Below, one piece after another: positions 25,316 to 36,376 of a stretch of DNA of 64,000 nucleotides. Origin of the DNA: Tetragonia tetragonoides. Its lineage: Eukaryota > Streptophyta > Magnoliopsida > Caryophyllales > Aizoaceae. The stretch is from positions 18,706,500-18,770,499 of the forward strand of contig CM076145.1 of NCBI GenBank assembly GCA_038025085.1. The letters are read 5' to 3'. The stretch's first letter is position 1; every line of letters starts with the position of its first letter. Both the position numbers and the translations under genes were made by a program. The notes under the pieces were generated by a model that saw nothing but the letters and a program-made list of their open reading frames with translations, searched no databases and was not told where the DNA came from.

Positions 25316-26769
25316 TGTAGACACCAAAAATTATGTCTATGATATGTCCCCATAAAAAACCCGATAATGAAAGGATTGGATTTTGCTCGAACTTGGGTTG
25401 CGAGAATAATTGCTTTGATGATTAGCCCAATTCATTTGAATTAACCAGTGGAAGCCTTTTGTATAGGTGATCCAAACCAGTTGGACTCAATTCAATTGGA
25501 GTCCAAAACTGAGAGATAGGCCTCTTTGAACCTAAGGGCCCGAAAGGGAACCCAAACCCATAAGTCAACCCTTGGTCAAACAAGGGAACTGAGTCAATCC
25601 CGCGTGGACCCCCTCGGAAAAGCCTCCCCCGCTTAGAAAAGCAGACAGGCGCCTATGCAGGCATGCGGCTCCAGGTCCAAGCGGCCACGCTTGAGTTCAT
25701 GTGGTGGCCGCTAGGACAAGCGGTTCAACCGCTTGTTCTGACGGCTCAGCCGCTCGGCCTAGTTGCATGGCCGCCTGGAGCTTTTCTCGCGGACGGCAAA
25801 TTCGAGGCCCATTCGATTTCCGTGCCAAACCCTGGAAGCTCCCCCTCTTCTATATAAACAAACCTTAGGGTTCAGTTGAAGATGTTGGTCTTTTGATTGG
25901 CAGTTAGAGACTAGAGGTTGATTCTCTCTCTCTTCCATATAAAAAACCCCTAAATTCTGATTCTACTCCTTCTTTAGGTTAGCCCTAGCACCACAAAATA
26001 AACCTTCATACTTCATCAAGAACGAGAATTCAAGCATAACAACCCAATAAGTTCATTGTGAGCATCCTGGTAATCTAACCTGAGGGTTTTCAATAAACTT
26101 TATATTGTTTGTTATTTACTAACGAATTTGGTTTATGTGATATGTACATGCATGGCGTGTTTTGAGCAAAAAGGCTTGTATTAAGCCTAATGAATGGCTG
26201 AATGAATGCATATGTTGTTATTTATTGCTCTTTATATTAAATTATGCTTTGTTTGTGAATTGGTGGAAATTACTTGTTTGCCTTCTAACTCGCAGGTTTT
26301 AGCATATTTATCGTTTTCGAGCAATAAAAGCATGTAATTTGATAAGTTGTTCAAAGTGGTCACGTTAATAACGTTTGTTCAACCCGTTAGTTAAAACTAG
26401 GAATTTGGACAAATTGAACCTTATTTGGAACCATAGCATTAATAATCGCATTGAATTGATTAGTAATGGCCGTTGTTGTCAACGGGTGAGTTGGGTGCCT
26501 AACACCTTCCTAGCTCGTACCTACGCCCCCGAACTCATTTATGAAGTCAGTTTCCTCAATAGGGATTGGGGTGCACAGGAGTTGGGTTAAAGTCTTTTTA
26601 GACTATCGACTTGACTCCAAGACTTCTGATAATCTTAATCATGTCCTTAGTACGAAAGAAAATCTTTATGTGCATTCACACTCAAGAGATTCACGAAACC
26701 CAAAAAGACGCGCTCTCCCAGGCTATCCTGGTAATCAGGAAAAAGGGGAGAAAAATCCGGTAGCCTACA
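25316..26769 (+). repeat. 5' LTR of element A
   Basis: It starts TGTAGACACC and ends GCCTACA, 1454 bases, and is followed at once by a primer site. A GC-rich block with GCCGCT and AGCGG motifs (25640-25790) lies about 60 bases upstream of a TATA box TATATAAA (25851-25858). A conserved stretch near 26500-26530 (CGTACCTACGCCCCCGAACT) recurs in the LTRs of B and C, showing they belong to one family group. Confidence 0.85.
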
Positions 26770-26770
26770 G

Positions 26771-26789
26771 TGGCAACTTCACTGGGGAC
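26771..26789 (+). promoter_or_regulatory. Primer-binding site of element A
   Basis: TGGCAACTTCACTGGGGAC follows the LTR end after one base. Tat/Ogre-type elements have a similar string here, reported as matching a tRNA-Arg; I give the tRNA identity only as likely. Confidence 0.6.
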
Positions 26790-28000
26790 ATGATTAAGAG
26801 GGTGTAACTTAAAAATCGATACAATGCTATTACTTTAGCTTGGTTCACTACCTTGGTGTTCTTATTATTATTTTGTGACTTGTCATTCATCTTATTAAAT
26901 TGCATTCATGTGCATGCGCTTGCGCGACTTCCGAGCTTGTTTTTTACAAGTTCAAACTAGTTTCTTAGCCAATGGAGTGTGGTGAAGTGCCTTGGTGAGA
27001 ATCCACTCGATTCTTCTTTGCCAGGAAACATGGATCCCCCACCTCATGTACCTTCCTACGCATTCGTCCATTCGACGAGTAGGATAACAAGAATGCATCA
27101 CATTGTCGCGCATCCCCCGGATTGTTGTACATTCTTGATCATTAGTACCTTTTGACCAAAACCTTTAAGCCTACCCCATTGCAAGAACTAGAATCAATGT
27201 TTTAGGTTGAAACTCAGTCCCATGTCCATGCTAGATTTTCATGATCATGTCATTTACGCTATTGTGCTGTTTGCCCATATGTGAACGCAATCTTTGCGTA
27301 CACGTTTTGGTCGTCATAGAATATTAGGTTAGACCCCAATTAGGATCTTTTCCTTTTTGAGTCTAGATTTTGTCTTAAGATTGAGTCTAGAATCTCTATT
27401 TTTAGGAAACAATATCCCCGAATGTTCTATATGATGCTCGTTACCTTAGAAAAGATTTAATGGTTTATTCTTTCCCTTTATTTAGGTAGTGAGTTTTAGT
27501 CAAAGATCTCGACAATATATCTCCCCTCTCCTTTTAGTCAAGAGTATAATATCTTTTGCTTTATCCCATATTGAGTCGGGATAATATCTCTCCCCTCTCC
27601 TTTTAGTCAAGAGTATAATATCTTTTGCTTTATCCCATATTGAGTCGAGATAATATCTCTCCCCTATCTCCTTTTAGTCAAGAGTATAATATCTTTTGCT
27701 TTATCCCATATTAAGTCGAGATAATATCTCTCCCCTCTCTCCTTTTAGTCAAGAGTATAATATCTTTTGCTTTCTCCTTTTAGTCAAGAGTATAATATCT
27801 TTTGCTTTATCCCATATTGAGTCGAGATAATATCTCTCCCCTCTCTCCTTTAGTATAATATCTTTTGCTTTATCCCATATTGAGTCGAGATAATATCTCT
27901 CCCCTCTCCTTTTAGTCAAGAGTATAAGATCTTTTTATTTTTATCCCGCGTCGAGATCTTTTGACCTAAACCCATTACTTAGTCCCTACGATGAGTCTTA
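26790..28000 (+). other. Leader of element A with a ~70-bp tandem array
   Basis: There is no gene. From about 27520 to 27930 a unit of roughly 70 bases repeats six to seven times; its core is CCTTTTAGTCAAGAGTATAA followed by TTGCTTTATCCCATATTGAG. Some units are shortened (near 27770 and 27846). Tandem arrays in untranslated parts are common in Tat/Ogre elements and can seed satellites. Confidence 0.85.
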
Positions 28001-28772
28001 AATAATCGCCAATCACCGCAAATTACCATAACAAAGTCATCATAGTCATTGATCTATATAAAGATTATCTTGACCGTTAAAAATATATATTTTTGCTAAA
28101 AGTATTAGTAGTTATTTCAAATTACCAGAATTTAAATTTAAAATTTTTATTTTCCTAAAAGTTAAGCAAGAAATAAAAGAATTTCCCAAATGGGATCCTG
28201 CGAAATTTCATTTTCATAAATTCATGATTTGTTCCTTCTCTTGTTCTTCATCTTCTTCATATTTATTTATTTTTTTTATTTGTTTGGCACTTCAAATCTC
28301 CCAGTACTACATATTACACAAGTCATGTCTTGATTATGGTGTTGAATTGGACTTTTTGGTGAGATGATGATAATGGTGGTGATGATGGTTGTAGAGGGTA
28401 GATTGTGAATGATGTTGAAATGGGGGATGGGGTGGGGGTTATGGTGGAGGACTGGAGGTGGTGAAGAGAACAAAGAGAAATATGATTCATGGAAGAAAGT
28501 TCTTTTTTTTTTTCTTGAAATTCTGGTTTGTAATTCGGCACAGCAACCAAAGTGATGAAAGAGACCACAAACACAAAGCCTTAGTTTCTTTCTTAAACAA
28601 AATTTTAATTGGTTTCAGAATAAAAAAATCGAATTGTAATTAAATATACCAATTTTAAATGACTATAAATGATTTTTGTAAAATAAAAATTCTAGACGGT
28701 TAAGATCATTTTTATATAGATCAACAGCTATTATGACTCTATTATAGTAACTTGCGGTGATTGGCGATTATT
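28001..28772. mobile_element. Non-autonomous DNA transposon with ~90-bp inverted repeats
   Basis: The left end AATAATCGCCAATCACCGCA (28001-28020) matches the reverse complement of 28753-28772, and the match continues inward for roughly 90 bases with scattered differences (CATAGT, TTGATCTATATAAA, ACCGTTAAA on the left against mirrored strings on the right). I cannot define a target duplication. Long inverted repeats suggest a MULE-type or fold-back element. The interior has TGATGGTGG-rich sequence but no supported gene. Confidence 0.65.
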
Positions 28773-28890
28773 GTAGATTTTTTGTAGTCCCCAAGGGTAA
28801 CTATGTTGATAGAATATTCTAGATAGAGATTTTCCACTTTTGTTTTTAAACTATTCTTTTGTGGAACTTGTTAGTCTTTCCTTTTCTAAG
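28773..28890 (+). other. Leader of element A up to the insertion site of B
   Basis: This segment resembles the leader of B at 39830-39930 (GATTTTCCACTTTTGTTTTT against a similar string in B). It ends with CTAAG (28886-28890), which is repeated at 54801-54805 after B. Confidence 0.7.
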
Positions 28891-30135
28891 TGTAGACACC
28901 CTAATCGGTTCTCATCCCTTGGCACCGCAAAGCCCGATGATGATGGTAATGGAATAACATGGACGTAAGTAGAAAAGGACATTGCTCGGAAATCTAGACC
29001 AAATTCCTTGAAACCTCAGTCTTTGGATAGACCTTATTATAAGGATTTCAACGCCTTTGACCTTGCCTCAATCAGGCTCCCGGATCACGAGATATCGCGT
29101 CTTGAAGACTTGGGTCAAAATCGCTCAATCCCGACCCCCTAGGTCAGCCTAAGGGCAATTTCGTAATTTACTAAGCCGAAATAGTCAAAAATCCTAGTCG
29201 CGCGCGCCCCTCCGTGTCGAGCGGCTGACGCTGTCAGCCGAACGGCACACGCGTGACAGCGGAGGCCCTCAGGGCAACTGCTGGCCCCAGCGGCAGCCGC
29301 TGCGCCCCAGCTGCCCTCCGGGTAGCCTCTGGGCCTGTTTTTTGGCTGGGCCAAGTTTCGGCACCGGGTTTGCAGCCCTAGGCCCCTAATTCCGTTCCCT
29401 AACTATAAATACTCCCTTTCACCCTCTTTTGCGAGAGGTTGGTCAGATATATTTTTGAGAGCATAAATACCCTAAATCATAGAGAATTCAGATTTTGAAG
29501 ACTCAAGCAAGCCATTACACCCAACCTATCACCCAAAATTGAAGAGCAATTCCAATTCTACTAGTCCCGTTCGAATAGAACGTCCAGGTTAACCATCCTG
29601 ATGGCCTAAATCTCTTATTAAACATCTTCTTTTATTATTTGTAATCATGTTTTATTTAGCTTTTGATTATGGTTGAGTAATTATGCATGTTTTGACTCTT
29701 GTAAATAATTATGCATGTTAGTTTAATTTAAAGTTTGCATTTTTTTATTAGTTTATGCAAGTTTGCATCTTTTTATTAGTTTATACAAGTTTGAATCTTT
29801 TTTATTGTTTATGCATGCATATAAAAACCTCTTAGGTTTATTTTAGCATAAAGTTAATATTTTTTGCATTGTTCTTCTATTGAAGTTACTAACAAATTTA
29901 TTGATGTGCATATGCAATGCTAAGCGCGTTTAGCAAAGTGTGGTAGGTTGGAGCGTTAAATTATTGCTCTTATCTTTTGTTTGTGATTGATAAATAATAT
30001 GCATGCAAATTGGATATAAATTGTGCAAAGTGATAACGGTAGGTAATTTGGTTGTCTTTAACCCGCCTAGTTAATTTTAGGATCTTGGACGACCGGATTT
30101 GTATGGAACCATAGAGCATAAATAAATATTTGACA
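28891..30135 (+). repeat. 5' LTR of element B, 3' part missing
   Basis: It starts TGTAGACACC and is very similar to 53213-54520, including the TATA box (TATAAAT at 29404-29410) and the GC-rich module (about 29218-29330). Similarity stops sharply after ATATTTGACA at 30135; the last ~280 bases seen in the 3' LTR are absent. Confidence 0.92.
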
Positions 30136-32921
30136 ACTCTAATTAGAACTAATTCGCTTAACTATACAGTAACGTCCCGTCCTTTTATGGCACACGAATA
30201 ACAGTTTCTCGAGTAAAGGAGAGGCTACAATCAGATACGAAATCAGTTTCACCTCTAATGTGTTTGAGCTTCATCAAAAATCAGGAGGAGCACGAGGTCA
30301 TTACATGAAATAGTTTCCCAGATGTCACCTAGCGTACCATGCGCAGCATTCTCCTGTAAAACCAGCAGCAGGTGTCACCACAACAAATAAGTGAGTTCCT
30401 TTGCATCTGAAAGGTAGAAGGCCATAATCACATATCAAGGACAATTACTGAAACAAACGTGATCTTTGAGCGGCAATTTTCCAAGCATGATCTACTCAAG
30501 ATGAACACAATAAATAATGTTTTTTAATGAAATGATCGCTAAAAGTAATTATAAAGCAATAGTAAATCCTCTAAACTAAACTAGCATTAAATTGGAAGTT
30601 GACGGCCATCATAAGCTGTTGGAAATTGTTTGATTCTCTATGAAATTTCATAATAACTTCCTTATGAAATTGTTTGATTCTCTAAATACTAATCTACACG
30701 TAAGTAAGAAGGACACCAGCAAGTTGGAAATTAGCTTAGAGAATACAAATGAGTAATACAAAACAAAATCCTCAAGGAAAGAAACTAAAGAAACATATCC
30801 CCTGAAATTAGAAGCCCCAAGAACAAAGGTAGAATATTAACAGTAGGGAACAAAAGCGCGTTCAGCAACAAAAAGAACAAGTTCCCGCGCTTACAACAAA
30901 CTCTTACATCAACACAAACACAAGACCATATTCAATCAAGTTCTCATAGCATTCATACAAGGCAACACACAAACACAAAACAATAAGCTGCAAACCTTTT
31001 GATAACAGCAGATCAACAACTAAGATCAACAAGTAACAGCCTTACACAACATCAACGAGCTGCAGTCTGCAACATTTTGCAGAACTTGTGCAATCTGCAG
31101 TAACAACACCAGTAGCAGCAAGGAATCGCAACAGGCATTTTACAGCTGCAGTAAACTACTATGAACATCAGCTGACTCATAGATCAGAGCAAGGAAGCAA
31201 AGAAACGCATTCTGCAGCTGCAGTAGACTATTATTAAGTGTGTACTACAGACCACATTGATGAAATATAGAGTGCTTACAATTTTAGGCAGAATAAAAAC
31301 GAGAGTATTATCATCAAACTGAACTGAAGCCTGAGATTAAGTATTGCAAAAGAGAAAGCTACAATTAGACTTCGATGCCAATTAGCAAACAGCCCTCAAG
31401 TTAGCCACTAATTCACACAAACCCAACCCTATCATTAGTATTAGCTCTTGCTCCAAGCCATTGACAGGCCTTCATCGGGTTTCCATACATCAAATAAGCA
31501 TATGAGATCCCTTCCTCGTAGCTGGGAATTATTTAGTACCATGGCATTGTTTACTTCCATGGTTAGCCAGTAAGCATTGTGAAATATTACATGGTCCTAC
31601 AGTGGCCTGCAGCCAAAACCAATCAATATTAAGGTGCCAATAGATTTCTCAAGCACTCAATGTCATCCAATACAAATTTACATGCTGGTATTAAGTGAGA
31701 TCTATCGGGCATTAATCAAAATTTAACCTACTTTGCACAGTAACAAATTTACAAATACCCATTGTGCCAAAACATAGAGTACTTGCTACTTGACATGGAT
31801 ACTTTAGGGGAAAAGGCAGATTCCGTAAAACAGACTGATATCTCCTCTACTTGCATCTCCTTACATGAGACGAGCTAAATAGTCTTATGGGTACCAACTT
31901 TCACAGCAGAACTCAAGGACAATCGACAAGCAACTCGATGATTTAATGGGGCGACATACTTCAATGGATTATCAAAAAACATGCAACAGTTACATCTTCA
32001 GATTTCAGTCTCGATTTTCAGCTTTGAATTTGTCAATGTCATACTGTAGTAGCAAATCTTAGAAAGTCTAGCAATAATCTGAATCAAAGCACCATCATAA
32101 GGACTCAATTAGCCTTGGGTCTTTTCTGGTAAAACTCACTGATAACTATGTTATATGGGTCCGCCATAAGTATTCAACACAGTTACATGTCCAGACTTCA
32201 TTCTGGTAAACTTTTGGAAACCTGCAGTGCTTGTGGCCTAAAATGAAGCATCTAAATGCCCATACTTGTGCCAAAACATAAGAGTACTCGCCTACCCAAC
32301 ATGGACACTTAAGGTAAAAAACTGAATCCACAAAACAAGCAGCTATCTACATATAACCCTAATTTCATACCTAACAGAACCAAAACAACTGGATCTCAAT
32401 CAAAGTATAAAACCCTAAATTGAAAACACACAAAAACCTAAATTGAACCAAAATCACTGGGATCGCAAATTTTCGCACAACAAAACCCAATTAAATCACA
32501 AACCTAGAATCGAATGGCGCCTAATCGAATCAAAAGAGGGTAAAACTTCAACATGCGAAGTGCTTACCTCTTGAACGCATATGGGCGCCAAAAATCTGTG
32601 CAATACTCAGAATCTCGCCCAACACGAGTACTTTGGAAACCCGGGCTTCAATTTTTGTACCTAGAACTCTTCAAAACCGCAGAGAAAAAAATCAGAAAAT
32701 GCCAAGTTCACGCATCTAGATAGAGTACAGATCTGGAGAGAGGAGGATGCGCGATTGAAGGCGGTTGAGAAATGGAGGAGCGACGCTGGTCTTCATGGTG
32801 ACCTTGATGCTGTCGTGCAGAGAGAGAGAGAGAGAGAGAGATTTAAGGACTGAAAAATGAGTGAGGGTCGATAGAATACATGAGCGTTTATAAGTAATAA
32901 GCTCCTTGGTCTATATTTTTT
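30136..32921 (-). other. Sequence replacing B's primer site; possible captured gene fragments
   Basis: There is no intact gene. On the minus strand, 32870-32570 looks like a plant 5' leader exon: a CT repeat, a short frame starting MKTSVAPPF, and a donor-like GTAAGC after a Gly/Ala-coding stretch near 32572. At about 31520-31420 a short exon-like piece follows an acceptor (CCCAG) and encodes YEEGISYAYLMYGNPMKACQ before a stop. This looks like coding sequence but I do not recognise it. Two ~85-base segments (31765-31850 and 32269-32345) are diverged copies of each other. It probably belongs to the CACTA element whose end is at 39754. Confidence 0.4.
32819..32841. repeat. (GA)n microsatellite
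   Basis: A run of about eleven GA units, CT on the minus strand, as often seen in plant 5' leaders. It fits the idea that a promoter or leader was captured here on the minus strand. Confidence 0.9.
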
Positions 32922-33109
32922 GGGTGTTGCTATTTACCGCCCTAAAATTACTACCTGCCGCCTTTAAAAATTACAATTTTGCCCTTTTTTACATTTTCAC
33001 CCATCCTCTCCCTCTCTAACTCTCACATCAATTCTCCCTCTCTACCACCCACTCTCATACCCAACCTTCATCAACATTCACTCATTCGGTAAGGAAGCAA
33101 CGGCCGCGG

Positions 33110-36100
33110 ATGTCTGCCGGCGACAAGGAAGTGCCGTCGACGGTGTCCGAGGTAAATTTTTTTTTTCGCAGAATTTGAACCCGGCGTCCGTAATTTTCGC
33201 CCCAACCATGGGACAGACGGAAACTATAGACGCCTATACCATGGTTGGGGCGGAAATTACGGACGCCTACACCATGATTCAGGCGTAAATCTTAGACGCC
33301 TACACCATAGATTAGACGTCCGTTTTTTCCGCCTGCACCATGGAGTAGGCGGAAGTTTCAGACGCCTGTCCTTTGGTTCAGTCGGTTTTGATAGACGTTT
33401 GAATTTAAGATTAAGCTAATATTGTTTTCGTTGTTTTCGTTAGGTTCCTTTGGAGCGGTTCGGTGGTGATGGTGTTGATTACAGTACACATTTCGTCACT
33501 GATGAGTTCTTTGATAGTGATAGAGATGCAATTAATTGGGCAAAACAAATTGCCCTTACTATCGGGTTTGAGTTGATAATTTCGTCACACAAGAAGAATG
33601 GAAGCGTAAAATTGTTAAGATGCAATCGAGGTGAACGCTACAGAGGGGAATTAAGAGACTTAGATACTGCTGCTCGGAAGAAGACGAAAACAAAGGCTTG
33701 TAAATGTACGTTCCAGTTAAGAGCTCAACAAGTGTATGGGTCCAGTAGTTGGATGATTGTCACATTGCCTGGGATTAGGGGTACGCACAACCATGACTTT
33801 GCTGTGTTTCCTGAGGGATATCGTCAGATGAGTGGTCTTAGTCCTGGGTCAAAACAACTCGTTCGTGACATGACTTCGGCACAAACAAAGCCATGTGCTA
33901 TCTTGGCCGCTATTAAGGAAAAATTTCCAGAGGACAATGCAACTAGACTGCATGTGTACAACTACAGAGATCGTATAAGGAAACTTGATTTTGAAGAGAG
34001 AGATATCATTGGTCAGTTTCATCATTTAGCTGTGGAGAATAAGTACGTACATTGGACAAGAGCCGACCCAGCTACTAATGAGGTAACTCACGTGTTCATG
34101 GCACACCCTACATCAATTCAGTTACTTCGGTCTTTTCCTTGGTTGATTGGCTTAGATTCCACGTACAAAACAAACAAGTATAAGATGCCGTTTCTTGAGA
34201 TAGTGGGGATGACTCCAAGCAATAAGAACTTCCTCATAGCTTATGCCATTATGAAGGATGAGACTGAGGCAAGCTATGCGTGGGTCTTAGATAAGTTGAG
34301 GATGCTTATTGGAAATGATGTACACCCAACAGCAATTGTGACCGATCGTGAGCTAGGGTTGATGACACCTATTAGAGAGATATTTTCCGAGAGTGCCCAT
34401 TTGCTCTGTACATGGCACATTAACAAAGTCGTTGAAGACAAAGTGTACAGACTTTGTGGAAAAGATAAGGCCGTCGCACAGAGGTTCAAGAACGGGAAGT
34501 GGAAATCTATCATGGAAGCTTCCACAGAAGCTGAGTACGATAGAGCAGTGCGTACGATGAAGAATACTTGGAGTTCTTACCCTCACGTGATATCCTATGT
34601 AGAGGAGACCTGGCTGAGATACAAAGAGATGTTTGTAGCTGCGTGGACGAATAAGGTGCTACACCTTGGCAACACTACGACTTGCAGGGTGGAGAGTGCA
34701 CATGCCGCGCTAAAACAGTGGTTGAACTCCTCAACTGGAGCTTTGGACAATGTTTGGAACAAGGTCAACAAGTCAATCGAGTCACAACTAACTCAGATCA
34801 AGTACACACTTGAAGAGTGCAGAAGACGAAGAAGTGTGATGTACTCGGGTTTCCCATTCAACTATCTGAGCGGGTATGTTTCCCATTACTGCTTAGGAAT
34901 ATTATCGGATGAGCTGAAGAGGATGAGAGAATTGAGTGACCAAGTATTTGATCGTTGCGGTTGTGTATTGAGATCCACTCATCAGATCCCGTGTGCGTGT
35001 GAGTTGAAAACGGCCACGGATACGGGCACGCCAATTAGCTTGAATAGTGTCCACAAATTTTGGCGAACACTCGTTATTAGTGATGCAGTGGAGATAGCTA
35101 CGCTTGACATGACTGAGCATCCATCTGAGGACCATCGGTACTTTCACTCTCTCGTCGACGAGGTTAACTCAAGCGACCTGGCAGTTGTGCGCAACATATC
35201 TGTCCTTATCAATGAGCAGCTTCATCCTGATGCAGCGAGTTACGTCGAGCCGGAAGCGAACACGACAGTCAGAGGTCGACCGAGAGGGAGTTCCTCTACC
35301 AGACGTGATCCTAGTTCATGGGAGTACAGCCAGAGGGGTCGTGGTCGCCCTAGGTCATCCAGTTCGAGCCGCGGGCGTGGTCGTAGCTCATCCTCATCGA
35401 GTAACGTCGTGCGGAGTACTGGTATGAAATAATTTTTTAACATGTACATAATGTTGTTAAGTACTTTTTGATAAGTACTATTAATGACTTTCTATTATAT
35501 TGTATTGCAGATGGACACGGAATAGATATCACTGAATTCTATCATGTTAACAAAATTTCGGGAATCATCATACCTTTCATTGAAGGATATCTCGATGTGG
35601 TTGGGGATGGTAATTGCGGTTTCCGTGTCATTGCGGACTATGTTTTCGGAGACCAAGAGCAATGGCGATGGACGAGAGTTTGCATTGCAAACAAAATCTT
35701 AGCTAACCGAGCATTGTACGAACACATATACGTTGACGGGTCGACGCTGGTTACCGCCGTATTATGTGGGACGGAGGTGCGTGTCACGATGATCACTGGA
35801 TGATAGTACTTGAGGATTTGTTCCCGATTGCCAACATCTTCAATGCAGCGATTATGTTTTTCGGATACGGCAACGGAAGGGGGTTATATGCTTGTTCCAC
35901 TGTGCTACCGTTGCAAGCACCTTCGACTGTTACACGTCCAACTAGGGAATTTGTCATAGGTCATTTAGGTGATTCTTACATGCATTATATCCGTCTGAAT
36001 TTAGGGTCAGATTTCCCTGTTCCTCCGATATGCGCATTATGGTTTACTTCCCGTTCTGATAGTGTCGCTGGTTGGGAGCAAATGTATGTTAGGCGAAGAG

Positions 36101-36132
36101 CACATTGGGATCGTTTAGCGAGGTTGACGTAA
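33110..36132 (+). CDS. MULE transposase with C-terminal OTU protease domain (spliced, one frameshift)
   Basis: Predicted exon 1 is 33110-33151 (MSAGDKEVPSTVSE), intron 33152-33443, exon 2 33444-35421, intron 35422-35510, exon 3 35511-36132; all junctions are GT-AG and join in frame. Exon 2 starts with a WRKY-GCM1/FAR1-like zinc domain (CKCTFQL to THNHDF). The DDE core follows: Asp at 34155 (GLDSTYKT), Asp at 34344 (VTDRELGL), Glu at 34692 (CRVESAHAAL), then a Cys-rich segment (RCGC to CACEL) and an Arg/Ser-rich linker. Exon 3 encodes an OTU cysteine protease: GDGNCGFRV with Cys at 35615, and the likely His at 35982 (HYIRLNL). The OTU half changes frame between about 35735 and 35765. The transposase part itself is uninterrupted. 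Confidence 0.9.
33170..33400. repeat. Left subterminal palindromic array of the MULE
   Basis: About six units of 35-40 bases are each built around CCATGG or a variant and flanked by CGCC and GGCG arms, e.g. CGCCTATACCATGGTTGGGG. The array lies inside intron 1 of the transposase gene. A matching array sits at the other end of the element. Confidence 0.8.
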
Positions 36133-36376
36133 TTGAATGTTTTGCGTGATTGTTATATTTTTCTACTTATATCATTGTCACATTTTTGTGTGATTGTTAT
36201 ATTTTGCATGTTATATTTTTTCGTGATTATTGGAGGTAAATAAAACAACAAATTACAATAAAACAAAAAAGGTAAATAAAAAACAACAAATTACAATAAC
36301 ACAAATAAATAACAATAACAATGAAACTCCAACATAAAAATATAACAAATTCGTCTAGGGTCATATAAGTAATACA
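36133..36376. other. Short spacer between convergent MULE genes
   Basis: AT-rich sequence between the ends of the transposase-OTU gene and the PMD gene. It probably carries both 3' ends; A-rich and T-rich runs are present, but no clear poly(A) signal can be assigned. Confidence 0.6.

Noticed and set aside
25663..25857. Open frame MRLQVQAATLEF in LTR A
   Set aside because: It overlaps the GC-rich promoter module and TATA region of an LTR; better explained as regulatory DNA.
29139..29354. Ala/Arg-rich minus frame in LTR B
   Set aside because: By-product of the GC-rich AGCGGC module; the 3' LTR has no matching open frame.
33170..33400. Repeats considered as a CRISPR-like array, as were those at 38935-39170
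   Set aside because: Units are imperfect palindromes without unique spacers, lie symmetrically at the two ends of a MULE, and the DNA is plant nuclear.
35764..36132. OTU C-terminal frame as a separate small gene
   Set aside because: It continues the OTU domain of exon 3 after a frame change and has the catalytic His region; part of the transposase-OTU gene.
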